DNA from: Kibdelosporangium philippinense
GTDB taxonomy: Bacteria; Actinomycetota; Actinomycetes; Mycobacteriales; Pseudonocardiaceae
Reading direction: 5' to 3'
NCBI RefSeq assembly: GCF_021390435.2
Contig: NZ_JAJVCN010000004.1
Location: forward strand, 786,501-850,500
Length of the DNA stretch: 64,000 bases
Part shown: in pieces, positions 43,100 through 51,360 of the stretch
Layout of the letters: the number at the start of each line of letters is the position of its first letter
How positions within the stretch are numbered: position 1 is the first letter of the stretch
Position numbers and translations under genes: made by a program
Notes under the pieces: generated by a model
The model's input: the letters and a program-made list of their open reading frames with translations, nothing else
Databases searched by the model: none
What the model was told of the DNA's origin: nothing

Positions 43100-43795
43100 G
43101 TTGTATTCGCCGACAGTTTCGAAACCCATCCGGGCATAGACCGGAGTGCCTAAGGGGGTCGACTGCAGCGTGCCGATTCGAAGCCCGCGTTCCTGCCCGG
43201 CGCGTAACGCGGCCACGGTCAGCGCGGTTCCGATGCCCTGGCAGCGGTGCGGCTCGGCGGTGGTGACCACGTAGATCCCGGCAACATCGTGTGCGTCGAG
43301 CATTTGGGCGGTGCCGACGGCTTGACCATCGATGCGTGCGACGACCCGGACGGTGTTCTGCCACTCTGTCTCGACACGCACGCAGTCGTCGACCAGTTCC
43401 GGCGCCACGCCAAGGGAAGGCGCCCAGGTGGACACGAACTCGCCCACGTTGTCGTCGACGGTTTCGATCTTCACGCGCGGCGGACATTCGACCTCGGCGA
43501 CACGGTCGAGCCGGATTGTCATGATGGGCCACGTGAGGATCTTCGCCGCTCCTCGATCGGTAAGGCGGCGCGCAGTTTCCGGGGCGCTGTCCGGGCCTAC
43601 CCACCACACCCATGGCACGCCTGCCAGCTGCGCGATGGCGTCGTCCACGTTGTCGTCCGATAACCGGAGGACGCCGTTGAGCATGGGATTGGCTAATCCG
43701 CTGCGGTAGTAGACGAGGCTGTCGGCCGAGCGGTCGGCGATTCCCCAGCCGAGCCAGTAGTCCCGGCAGTTGGCCAGTTGTGGGTCCAGATCCAT
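43079..43795 (-). CDS. GNAT-family N-acetyltransferase
   Basis: This 238-aa cytosolic enzyme has a C-terminal GNAT domain (about 120-238): GTAQMLDAHDVAGIYVVTTA leads into the acetyl-CoA pyrophosphate loop HRCQGIGTAL, and the domain closes with STPLGTPVYARMGFETVGEY. The N-terminal 110 residues (LANCRDYWLGWGIADRSADS) form an accessory region found in related actinobacterial proteins. The ATG at 43793-43795 follows an AGGA site. A second scrap of the same family lies at 41.2 kb. The substrate is unknown. Confidence 0.88.
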   Translation of the reverse strand: MDLDPQLANCRDYWLGWGIADRSADSLVYYRSGLANPMLNGVLRLSDDNVDDAIAQLAGVPWVWWVGPDSAPETARRLTDRGAAKILTWPIMTIRLDRVAEVECPPRVKIETVDDNVGEFVSTWAPSLGVAPELVDDCVRVETEWQNTVRVVARIDGQAVGTAQMLDAHDVAGIYVVTTAEPHRCQGIGTALTVAALRAGQERGLRIGTLQSTPLGTPVYARMGFETVGEYNLFHVPS

Positions 43796-43923
43796 GACTT
43801 TTTCCTTCGTCGTCGCGAGGCGTTGTGTGCTCATTCGCAGCAACGGCGGAGAAAGTTAACCGGGCATTCGTCGAATCCTGTTCAACAAAGGACAAACGGT
43901 GTCCGTCGTGAGATCATCGGCTG

Positions 43924-44718
43924 GTGATCGAGGAGAACGCGTGGATCCCCGACGGTGTCGACCAAGGCCTGCCCAGCGCCGCCAGGGTCTACGACTTCCT
44001 CCTTGGCGGGGCGCACAACTTCGCCATCGACCGGATGGTCGGTGAGAAGGTTCTCGCCGTGCAGTCCAACGGACGGCAGATCGCCGGGTCGAACCGGGCC
44101 TTCATGGGCCGCGCGGTCCGCTACATGATCGATCAGGGCATCACCCAGTTCCTCGACCTCGGCTCCGGTATCCCGACAGCGGGGAATGTCCACGAGGTCG
44201 CCCAGCGGGCCAATCCGGATTCCCGTGTGGTGTACGTGGACTACGACGAGGTCGCGGTGTCGCATAGCGCGTTGATACTCGCGGGCAACGACAACGCGAC
44301 TGTTGTCCGCGGCGACCTGTGTGAACCGAGCGAAGTGCTTGAGACGCCTGAGGTTGGCAGGCTGCTGGACTTCAAGAAGCCGATTGGTTTGCTGATGGTC
44401 GCGGTGTTTCATTTCGTTGCGGATGAACGTGATCCGGCCGCGATCGTGGCTCGATACCGCGATGCCTTGGCGCCAGGGAGTTTGTTCGCGTTGTCGCACT
44501 TGACCGCCGACCACGCGCCAGAGGCGATGGCCGGGGTTGTCGAGGCGATGCGCAACAGCCGCGATCCGATGTACTTCCGGCCGTACAACGAGGTCGCGGC
44601 CTTGTTCGACGGGTTCGAACTCGTCGAGCCAGGCGTGGTCAGTGCTCCACTGTGGCGCCCTGATTCAGGGATTCAAGAACCTGTCGAAGGTGTCTACGCC
44701 GGGGTTGCCCGTAAGTAG
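43924..44718 (+). CDS. DUF574-type SAM-dependent methyltransferase
   Basis: This 264-aa cytosolic methyltransferase is of the actinobacterial SCO-type (PF04672) group. It opens with PSAARVYDFLLGGAHNFAID, a hallmark of the family. The SAM-binding motif I is FLDLGSGIPTAGNVHEVA, and the acidic end of strand two is VVYVDYDEVAV. The family has expanded in filamentous actinomycetes and its substrates are mostly unknown. The GTG start is used. The gene converges on a SnoaL-like gene 9 bp beyond its stop. Confidence 0.9.
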   Translation: MIEENAWIPDGVDQGLPSAARVYDFLLGGAHNFAIDRMVGEKVLAVQSNGRQIAGSNRAFMGRAVRYMIDQGITQFLDLGSGIPTAGNVHEVAQRANPDSRVVYVDYDEVAVSHSALILAGNDNATVVRGDLCEPSEVLETPEVGRLLDFKKPIGLLMVAVFHFVADERDPAAIVARYRDALAPGSLFALSHLTADHAPEAMAGVVEAMRNSRDPMYFRPYNEVAALFDGFELVEPGVVSAPLWRPDSGIQEPVEGVYAGVARK

Positions 44719-44726
44719 GGCGCCGC

Positions 44727-45206
44727 TCACCAGGTATCACTGACCACCCACCAGCGTTGCCCGTCGTGCATCAGGATCGCCTGCGTCTCGCCTTCCTCCT
44801 CTGGCTCGCCACCAGGGGTTTTCGCCGCGATACCGGCATAGTGGACCACGGCGAGCGCGCCGCCCTTTTTGTCCACCTTCGACACGCTGATGATCTTGGT
44901 GATGCGTTCGTACCAGCCGGTCTGGTCGTGCACTTCCTGGACGTCCTTGATGAACGTGTCCAGCGGGCGGTTGTTGACCACCGGCAGGCCTTGCTCGTTC
45001 TGGCCGATGTACGCGAACAGGACGTTGGGCAGGCACAGCGAACGCAACCGGTCGCTGTTCCACGGGCCTTGGGGGCCGTTCACCGACTCGTGCAGAGCTC
45101 GCACGATCGCTTCCGGCGAGGCCACGTCCTCCGGACGCGGGGTGGGCACCATGGCCGCGAGCTCCTCGTGCGTATAGCTCCATGGCTCGTAGCGTTGATC
45201 GGCCAT
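44727..45206 (-). CDS. SnoaL/NTF2-like fold protein
   Basis: This 159-aa protein has a cone-shaped NTF2-like fold. A long N-terminal helix region (ASPEAIVRALHESVNGPQGP) precedes strands such as SLCLPNVLFAYIG and a C-terminal strand pair ending AILMHDGQRWWVVSDTW. It resembles proteins annotated as polyketide-cyclase-like or DUF4440-like, but lacks an obvious His/Asp catalytic pair. It is cytosolic, with no signal. It stands alone, convergent with the methyltransferase. The function is unknown. Confidence 0.72.
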   Translation of the reverse strand: MADQRYEPWSYTHEELAAMVPTPRPEDVASPEAIVRALHESVNGPQGPWNSDRLRSLCLPNVLFAYIGQNEQGLPVVNNRPLDTFIKDVQEVHDQTGWYERITKIISVSKVDKKGGALAVVHYAGIAAKTPGGEPEEEGETQAILMHDGQRWWVVSDTW

Positions 45207-45367
45207 AATGGACCACCATTCAATGAACGTCAGAGGTTCTCATCCCGCAGAATGATTCTGGCTTAACACTATCGATCTATCCTGCTTCACGCCGCAGGGC
45301 GACGCGCCCGCGCCGATGGTGTCTTTAGTGTCTGATGTGGAGTCCCGGACTGAGGAGAGATGGTCGA

Positions 45368-45757
45368 ATGGACGCAAGGATGTTGTTGGGCGCCACCGCC
45401 GTCATCGGCGTGCTCGTCGGTGCTTCGGCGTGTTCGAATCCCAGCGGCAAGTCGTGGGCCATCACCTACGAGGTGACCGACCAGGCTGGTGGCACGTTGT
45501 CGGAGGTCAACTACTCGAAATCGCCCAACCGCTATCAGGACGAGGTCACCCAAAGCGCCGTGCCCGGCCCGGTCGGCGTGCCGTGGAAGATGGAGGTGGT
45601 GGTGACCGCGGGCCAGAGGGCCGAGGTGACCGCCAAACCGACCGGGAAACTCCGGTTGACCTGCCGGATTCTGTTGGACGGCACGAAGGAACTCGCCCGC
45701 GCTACCGCGCCCGCGACTGGTGAGCCAGTGACGTGTGCGAAGCAGACGGATTCGTGA
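45368..45757 (+). CDS. MmpS-like small lipoprotein
   Basis: This is a 129-aa probable lipoprotein. The signal LLGATAVIGVLVGASAC places the lipidated Cys near residue 22, followed by a short linker and a beta-sandwich of the kind seen in MmpS-type proteins (AITYEVTDQAGGTLSEVNY; PWKMEVVVTAGQRAEV; C-terminal TCRILLDGTKEL). MmpS proteins partner RND exporters in mycobacteria, but none is adjacent here. The ATG at 45368 follows GAGGAGAG; the longer frame upstream would bury the signal. The two later Cys could pair. Confidence 0.75.
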   Translation: MDARMLLGATAVIGVLVGASACSNPSGKSWAITYEVTDQAGGTLSEVNYSKSPNRYQDEVTQSAVPGPVGVPWKMEVVVTAGQRAEVTAKPTGKLRLTCRILLDGTKELARATAPATGEPVTCAKQTDS

Positions 45758-45890
45758 CGAGCCGAGCGCCGGTGATCACGATGAGTGTCATGCGCGGCAG
45801 CGCTGCGATGAATGGTCCGCATTGTCTTCGCTGGGAGCGGCAGGCCAATAGCGCCGGACCATGCCGCCAGGCCTATGGGCGGGGCCGCGT
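45745..45890 (-). pseudogene. degenerate 5' fragment of a secreted lipase gene
   Basis: On the minus strand the pieces HRPGGMVRRY, LPLPAKTMRTIHRSAAAHDT and LIVITGARL appear in successive frames. They parallel GRPGDIIRS, VPLPAKATRIMYRSTDVHG and PIAVTGTLLL at the start of the intact lipase at 46.3-47.4 kb. Two frame changes within 140 bp show it is dead. With the BVMO-like scrap at 46237-46267 it suggests an older tandem copy of the BVMO-lipase pair. Confidence 0.45.
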
Positions 45891-45944
45891 GACCGGCATC
45901 GCGGACGCGCACCTGTGTCCCGCTTGATGTGGGAGAGTTGGTGC

Positions 45945-46244
45945 GTGGGGAAGCGTGAGATGGACGATGAACAGCGCGAGCGGATGCACGCCCTCAAGCT
46001 GTTGACCTGGCGGGGAGTGGTGATCGGTGGCGCGATCCTTGGCGCCGCTATCGTCGCGGGGATGGTTCTCGACGACGACTGGACGGCGTACCTTGTCTCG
46101 GGCTCACTGAGCCTCGTGCTGACCGTCATCACGTTCGTATCCCACTGGCGTTACATCCGGCGCGGGCCGTTTCCCCGACTGCCCGCGAGCATGCGTGATC
46201 GAACCACCCCTTCGTCCGGTCAGGATGGGGATCTCGCTGGGTGA
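45945..46244 (+). CDS. small two-helix membrane protein
   Basis: This protein of about 99 residues has an acidic/basic N-terminus (DDEQRERMHALKLLTWR), two transmembrane helices (about 21-38, GVVIGGAILGAAIVAGMVL, and 42-62) and a basic cytoplasmic tail. No family is recognised. The GTG at 45945 has GGAG nine bases upstream; an ATG five codons on is also possible. It lies between remnants of the duplicated BVMO-lipase pair, and its last codons overlap the BVMO-like scrap, so it may be a late arrival. The function is unknown. Confidence 0.55.
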   Translation: MGKREMDDEQRERMHALKLLTWRGVVIGGAILGAAIVAGMVLDDDWTAYLVSGSLSLVLTVITFVSHWRYIRRGPFPRLPASMRDRTTPSSGQDGDLAG

Positions 46245-46278
46245 CCTCGAAGTCTGTGGCGCCGCGTCGGCGTGCTGG

Positions 46279-47403
46279 TTAGCGGCAGGTAGTGGGCGCG
46301 GGTGTGCCGGTGAAGCGGTGTGCTAGCCAGTCGAGTGCGGTGGGCATCGCGGCGAGGTAGTTGACGATGTGACCGATGGCTGTGCCTGGCAGCACGGTCG
46401 GGGCCTGGATTTCATGCAGCTGCACGGTCGCCCCGAGCCGGCACCAGTCGACAGCTGTGGCCCTGATCGCATGTGCGGGAACGATGTCGTCGTTGTTGCC
46501 GGTGACCATCAAGACGGGGGCGGCTGGTTTGGTGGTGCCGAGTTTGTGGGCGGTGAGGATTGCGCGAGTTTTCGGCGACGCGGTCAGCATGGCGGTGATG
46601 GACTGGCCGTTCGTGGTGAAGTCGCTGTGTCGGCGGAAGCCATAGGTGAGTGCGGTTTCGACGATGCACTGGGTGGCAGTCTTCGTGAGCATGGTCTTGC
46701 CCGTAGCGTTCAGACCCGCGGCGATGACCGGTTTGGCTTCGGGGTATGCCGCGATGATTCCGTTGAGGTAGTAGCCGATGGCACCGGTGAGCAGGGTGCC
46801 GGACGCCTTGTCGGCAAGTGCGGCGATGTCGGTTGGGGCTGCGCCGCCTGCGGCGCCGCCGCCTTGCGAGTAGCCCCAGAATGCCACTGGGCCAACCCGG
46901 GATGTCAGGCGTTGGGCGGCGCGGGCGGCGTCGATCATGGCGTGGGCTTCGGCGATGGGGTTCAGATATGTGTGCGTTCCTGGTGTTCCGAGGCCTTGGT
47001 AGTCGGTCACGACGACCGCGTATCCGAGGCGTAGCAAGGAGTCCATGGCGAGCAATTCGTAGCCGACCATGAGGTCGAACGGTGGCTGGTAATGCACGGC
47101 CGTGTTCAGCAGTTTTGACGGCGCGCACTGGTCGCCTTGGCCGTGGGTGCCGATGGCGAGGCTTACCAGCGGGCCGGACCACCGCGTGAGTGGGAGCAGC
47201 AGGGTGCCGGTGACCGCGATCGGGGCGCCGTGCACGTCCGTGCTGCGGTACATGATCCGCGTTGCCTTCGCGGGGAGTGGTACGCCGAGCGGGGACGATT
47301 CGCTGCGGATGATGTCGCCTGGCCTGCCAGGCCACAGGGGCGGTGGCGTGTAGAAGTCCGTGGTGGCGAGCGCGGGAGGGCTGAGTGCCAGCATCGCGGC
47401 CAC
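46279..47403 (-). CDS. secreted lipase (LIP/Candida lipase A-like family)
   Basis: This is an exported triacylglycerol-lipase-like alpha/beta hydrolase of about 374 residues with the nucleophile elbow GYSQGGGA, the Asp in VTGNNDDIV and the late His in GTAIGHIVNYL. The frame opens inside a signal peptide (VAAMLALSPPALA). Its natural start is probably the ATG at 47424-47426, overlapping the BVMO stop (ATGA). From there MKRAG would join VIVVAAMLALSPPALA if one G were added to the G run at 47412-47415. This is the same homopolymer error pattern seen elsewhere. It is the last gene of the patatin-SDR-BVMO-lipase operon, which suggests breakdown of an ester or lipid substrate. Confidence 0.88.
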   Translation of the reverse strand: MAAMLALSPPALATTDFYTPPPLWPGRPGDIIRSESSPLGVPLPAKATRIMYRSTDVHGAPIAVTGTLLLPLTRWSGPLVSLAIGTHGQGDQCAPSKLLNTAVHYQPPFDLMVGYELLAMDSLLRLGYAVVVTDYQGLGTPGTHTYLNPIAEAHAMIDAARAAQRLTSRVGPVAFWGYSQGGGAAGGAAPTDIAALADKASGTLLTGAIGYYLNGIIAAYPEAKPVIAAGLNATGKTMLTKTATQCIVETALTYGFRRHSDFTTNGQSITAMLTASPKTRAILTAHKLGTTKPAAPVLMVTGNNDDIVPAHAIRATAVDWCRLGATVQLHEIQAPTVLPGTAIGHIVNYLAAMPTALDWLAHRFTGTPAPTTCR

Positions 47404-47422
47404 GACGATTACCCCGCGCGCT

Positions 47423-48901
47423 TCATCGGGTCAGGGTGTAGTCGGCGATGGGGAAGCTGCCCGCTTCACGCAAGGCGCTGACGGTCGACGATGGCCGGAG
47501 CAATGTGGCTTCGCCGTGCGGGTTGAAGTAGTAGCTGTTCGCCGTGGCGCAGTGGCCAAGCACGAATACCGAGTCGCCGAGCTTCTCTGTCATCCGGGTG
47601 AGGAACGCGTCGTTGGCTGACTGGGTGACTTCGAAGTCCGTCGCGCCGCGCTTGTGCATCGCGGTGAACAGGCGGTCGATGTGCCGCATCTGGGTTTCTA
47701 TGGTGGTGAAGTAGGACAGTCCCGAGTACGAATATGGGCTGTTGAGGGAGATGAAGTTGGGGAACTTCGGAATCGTCACGCCCTCGTAGGCTTGGAACCT
47801 GTTGTCGCGCCACCATTTTCCGAGGTCACGGCCTTCTTTGCCGATGATCTCGAACGCGGGGAAGTTCGCGTCCCACAGGTCGAAGCCGGTCGCGAGGACC
47901 AGGACGTCGATATCTCTGCGCTGGCCGTCGGTTGTGACGATTCCGGTTGGGTCGATCTTGGCGATCGAGGTCGTCTCCAGGGTGACATGCGGGCGGGTGA
48001 ACGCGCGGTAGTAGGTATTCGAAAATGTCGGGCGTTTGCAGCCGAACGAGTAGTCCGGCGTCAGTTTCCGGCGCAGTTCAGGGTCACGGACCTGGCGGCG
48101 CAGGTGGGCGCGGCACCACAGCTCGCCGACCCGGTTGGCCGCACGGAGCTGCTTGTAGTGCAGTACGCCGGACACCATCAGCAACTCGAGGATGGCGCTT
48201 CCGGTGAACCGGGCGAGACGTTGAGTCAGCGGGACAGTTGCGAAAGCGCGCCGCAAAGCGGGTGGCACGGGGAAATCCAGCTTTGGGCTGACCCAGATTG
48301 GGGTTCGCTGGTAGACGGTTAGTTCGGCCGCTACTTTCGAAAGTTCTGGGATTAGTTGAACTGCGGTGGCTCCTGTGCCGATCACGGCGACACGCTTGCC
48401 CGCGAGGTCGTAACCGTCATCCCAGGCAGCGGTGTGGATGACCTTGCCTTCGAATGTGTCGACTCCCGCAATGTTCGGCATCTTCGGCTGGGACAGGAAG
48501 CCGGTTGCGGTGAGCAGGTACTTCGCGGTGACGGGCATGCCGTCGCGCAGCGATACGACCCAGTGGTCGGTGTCCCACACCGCGCCCGTCACCACGGTGT
48601 TGAACCGCATGTATTTGCGTAGGCCGTACTTGTCGGCGACGTGGGAGGCGTAGCGCTTGAGTTCCTGGCCGGGCGCGAACAGGCGGGACCAGTTCGGGTT
48701 CGGTTCGAACGAGTACGAATACGTGGCCGACGGGATGTCGACGGCCAGGCCGGGGTAGTGGTTGACGTGCCACGTCCCGCCGAGGTCCGACTCACGTTCG
48801 AGAATCAACAGGTTGTCGAAGCCGAGCCGGGTGAGCTGGATCGCCGCACCCATACCGCCGAACCCCGCGCCGACGACGACGGCGTCGTACTGCGTGCTCA
48901 T
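47423..48901 (-). CDS. flavin-containing Baeyer-Villiger-type monooxygenase
   Basis: This 492-aa FAD/NADPH monooxygenase has the N-terminal FAD motif VVVGAGFGGMGAA, ESDLGGTW, the Baeyer-Villiger fingerprint F-x-G-x3-H-x3-W-D (FEGKVIHTAAWD) and the NADPH Rossmann motif VIGTGATAVQL, with ATGFD near the end. It would insert oxygen into a ketone to form an ester or lactone, or oxidise a heteroatom. With a short-chain dehydrogenase upstream and a lipase downstream the operon could run alcohol to ketone to ester to acid plus alcohol. It overlaps the SDR stop by 4 bp (ATGA). Confidence 0.92.
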   Translation of the reverse strand: MSTQYDAVVVGAGFGGMGAAIQLTRLGFDNLLILERESDLGGTWHVNHYPGLAVDIPSATYSYSFEPNPNWSRLFAPGQELKRYASHVADKYGLRKYMRFNTVVTGAVWDTDHWVVSLRDGMPVTAKYLLTATGFLSQPKMPNIAGVDTFEGKVIHTAAWDDGYDLAGKRVAVIGTGATAVQLIPELSKVAAELTVYQRTPIWVSPKLDFPVPPALRRAFATVPLTQRLARFTGSAILELLMVSGVLHYKQLRAANRVGELWCRAHLRRQVRDPELRRKLTPDYSFGCKRPTFSNTYYRAFTRPHVTLETTSIAKIDPTGIVTTDGQRRDIDVLVLATGFDLWDANFPAFEIIGKEGRDLGKWWRDNRFQAYEGVTIPKFPNFISLNSPYSYSGLSYFTTIETQMRHIDRLFTAMHKRGATDFEVTQSANDAFLTRMTEKLGDSVFVLGHCATANSYYFNPHGEATLLRPSSTVSALREAGSFPIADYTLTR

Positions 48902-49743
48902 GCTTCCTCCCGGTTGGCGTGCTGGTTGAGGCGGGCTCGGTAATCCGCCCGTGAAGGAGTGTCGGGTCGCAGCGCGCGGTCGCCTCGGACGAGCTTGCGC
49001 ACGGCGTTGAGCGCGGGTTCAGGCAGAAGGTTGGAAAGGGTCGCAAGGCCGCCGACATAGCCAGGAACAGCGACTTCAGCGGCACGCGTCCGCACGGTGT
49101 CCACCACGGCACCCGCGATACGTTCCGGTTTGACCTTGGGAATGGGACGCATGTCCAATCCGGACGACAGTGCAGTGTCCACTGCGGAGGGAAGCACCGC
49201 GGTCACGCTGATGCCGTTCTTCGCGTACTCAAGGCGGGTTGCGGCGGTGAGGCCGACAACGGCGAACTTGCTGGCGTTGTAGATCGCCAGCCCTGGTACG
49301 GGGAACTTTCCGGCGAGGGACGCGACGTTGACGATGTGCCCCCGGCCGCGTTCCAGCATTCCCGGCAGGGCCAGGCGCATGCCGTGGATCACGCCAAACA
49401 GGTTGATGTCCATGGTCGCTCGGTTGATCTCGTCGGACAGGTCGTGAAAAGCGCCGTTGGGCATGATTCCGGCGTTGTTCACCAGAACTGTCAAAGGGCC
49501 GTTGGCTTCGGTGGCTTCGGCGAGGAACGTTGCGAAGGAGACGGGGTCGGTCACGTCGAGATGGTGCGCGGTGCCGCCGATCTCTGTTGCGGCGCGCTTG
49601 GCGGACGTGACGTCAATGTCGCCAATGGACACACGGGTGCCCTTGGCGGCCATGAGTTGGGCCGTCATACGGCCGATGCCCTGACCGGCGCCAGTGATCG
49701 CCACGTGCGCGCCGGACAGGTTGATCACCGGATATCGAGTCAT
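48898..49743 (-). CDS. short-chain dehydrogenase/reductase
   Basis: This 281-aa classical SDR has the NAD(P)-binding motif ITGAGQGIGRMTA, the Asp of D-I-D in IGDIDV, N-N-A-G in VLVNNAGIM, and the catalytic Ser and Y-x3-K in VASLAGKF and YNASKFA. It is the second gene of the operon, overlapping both the patatin-like gene and the monooxygenase gene (ATGA each). It probably supplies the ketone for the Baeyer-Villiger enzyme. The C-terminal 30 residues are a basic tail seen in relatives. Confidence 0.92.
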   Translation of the reverse strand: MTRYPVINLSGAHVAITGAGQGIGRMTAQLMAAKGTRVSIGDIDVTSAKRAATEIGGTAHHLDVTDPVSFATFLAEATEANGPLTVLVNNAGIMPNGAFHDLSDEINRATMDINLFGVIHGMRLALPGMLERGRGHIVNVASLAGKFPVPGLAIYNASKFAVVGLTAATRLEYAKNGISVTAVLPSAVDTALSSGLDMRPIPKVKPERIAGAVVDTVRTRAAEVAVPGYVGGLATLSNLLPEPALNAVRKLVRGDRALRPDTPSRADYRARLNQHANREEA

Positions 49744-50675
49744 GCCTTCACTCCCTGTCGCTCAAATGCCTGAGCCACGGTCACGGCCGCGGTCGACAAC
49801 GCGGTGCTGAGCACGTGTTCGCGGCGCCGTGCGTCCATGAAGTTCGCGCCCATCGCATCGAGGTCCTCCGGCCCGGGCTCGATGCGCACCACCCGGATAC
49901 CGGCTGCTCGCAGCATTCGTGCCTCGCTGTCCACGCGTCTGGTCATCGCTGTCCTCAGTAGACGTTCCACACGGGACAGACCGCTCGCAGGGGCGCCGCC
50001 TTCGCTTGACATTGGGGCGATGATGACGACCTCGTCGAGCCCGCGCCCGAGAAGCAGGTCGGCCGAGGTCGTGGACACCGTGCCGCCGTCGAGGAAACGC
50101 TGTCCGCCTACAACAACCGGCGGGAACCAGCCTGGAATTGCCCAGGAGGCAGCGATCGCCTCGCCAAGCCGTGCCTCAGGCGCGCCTGGAGAGCCGAACG
50201 CGACGCGATGCCCGGCCAAATCCGTGGCGATGCACCAAGTCGCTGGATGAGGAACCCAGCCATCTGGCGCCAAGGCGGCACCGAGGTCACGCAACCACGT
50301 CGCGTCTCCACGTCCCTGGGGCAGCAGACCGGCGAGACCGGCGAGCCGGTCCACTTCGCCACGGCGTGCTGCCCGCGTCAGCCCAACTGCTGGCCAGCGT
50401 GGCGACGGGACCGGAGGGAACCGTCCGGGCGAGCGGCCCACATGCGCCGCGACCAGGGGATTGGCGTCCGAAGAGCCGGTGAGTGCGCCGAGGATCGCGG
50501 CGCTGGAGATGCCCGCGCCCAGCATGGCCACCGCTTCCGCCCCGGCGGAGGTCCCGACCAGGACGTCAGCGGTCCGCGGGTCCGTCGGCAGCGCGTCGAG
50601 GATCGCGGCGGTCCAGGCGAAGCCCAGCGTGCCGCCACATCCGACCACCACAGCCCGTGCGGAACGGTGTGTCAT
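49740..50675 (-). CDS. patatin-like phospholipase
   Basis: This 311-aa cytosolic or peripheral lipid acyl hydrolase has the patatin oxyanion VGCGGTLGFAWTAAIL, the nucleophile elbow GTSAGAEAV and the Asp of the Ser-Asp dyad in FLDGGTVST. It is the first gene of the four-gene operon and diverges from a TetR regulator 49 bp away. With the SDR, monooxygenase and lipase it suggests handling of a lipid or ester substrate. Confidence 0.9.
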   Translation of the reverse strand: MTHRSARAVVVGCGGTLGFAWTAAILDALPTDPRTADVLVGTSAGAEAVAMLGAGISSAAILGALTGSSDANPLVAAHVGRSPGRFPPVPSPRWPAVGLTRAARRGEVDRLAGLAGLLPQGRGDATWLRDLGAALAPDGWVPHPATWCIATDLAGHRVAFGSPGAPEARLGEAIAASWAIPGWFPPVVVGGQRFLDGGTVSTTSADLLLGRGLDEVVIIAPMSSEGGAPASGLSRVERLLRTAMTRRVDSEARMLRAAGIRVVRIEPGPEDLDAMGANFMDARRREHVLSTALSTAAVTVAQAFERQGVKA

Positions 50676-50677
50676 TT

Positions 50678-50700
50678 TCAGAACGATATGTCATTCCTGA
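50678..50700. promoter_or_regulatory. possible TetR operator region
   Basis: An imperfect inverted repeat, TCAGAA with an AT-rich centre and TTCCTGA, lies between the divergent patatin and TetR genes. The symmetry is partial, so this is a candidate only. Confidence 0.3.
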
Positions 50701-50724
50701 GTCCACGGCAATAGGATGGGAGCC

Positions 50725-51360
50725 ATGACGACGGAGACGACGCCGGTCAGCCGGGCCGAACGGAAGAAGCAGGAACTACGCCGCGAGATCATCGAGGCCG
50801 CGTTCGACTGCTTCGCCGAACGCGGCTACCACGCCACCGGCATCGCCGACATCGCCGCCCGCCTTGGCATGGGCCACGGCACCTTCTACCGGTACTTCCA
50901 GAACAAGCGGGACATCGTCGACCACGTCATCACCGACCTCGTCGAAACCGTGGTCGCCGCGCTCGCCGCCGAAAACGCGCCAGAAGCGGTCAACAGCCTG
51001 GCTGAATACCGCGTGCAGAGCGCACGGATCGGCGACGCGCTCGGCGTGATCTTCGGCAACGACCCCCGGATGGCCCGGTTCCTGCTGCTCGAAGCCGCGG
51101 GCATCGACGCCGAAATGCGCGAACGCGTCCTGGACTTCTACGAGACGGCAGCCCAGTTGACCGCCGCGTACCTGTACCACGGCGTCAACCTGGGCTACCT
51201 GCACGCGGACCTCGACGTCGACGCGACCGCGCGAGCCATCAACGGGATGGTCATCGCGGGGGTCCTCACGTCATTGCGCGACCCGGGCCCAGGGGTTCAA
51301 GCCCGGATGAGCGCCGCGATCCGTCGCGTCATGTACGACGGGATCGCCGCTCGCGCTTAG
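50725..51360 (+). CDS. TetR-family transcriptional regulator
   Basis: This 211-aa repressor has an N-terminal TetR HTH (about 20-65): IIEAAFDCFAERGYHATGIA and LGMGHGTFYRYFQNKRDIVD. The ligand-binding C-terminal domain (about 85-210) includes ARFLLLEAAGIDAEMR. It is divergent from the patatin-SDR-BVMO-lipase operon and is its likely repressor. The ATG at 50725 is preferred over the one three codons earlier. Its 3' end overlaps the convergent rtcB gene by 32 bp. Confidence 0.92.
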   Translation: MTTETTPVSRAERKKQELRREIIEAAFDCFAERGYHATGIADIAARLGMGHGTFYRYFQNKRDIVDHVITDLVETVVAALAAENAPEAVNSLAEYRVQSARIGDALGVIFGNDPRMARFLLLEAAGIDAEMRERVLDFYETAAQLTAAYLYHGVNLGYLHADLDVDATARAINGMVIAGVLTSLRDPGPGVQARMSAAIRRVMYDGIAARA

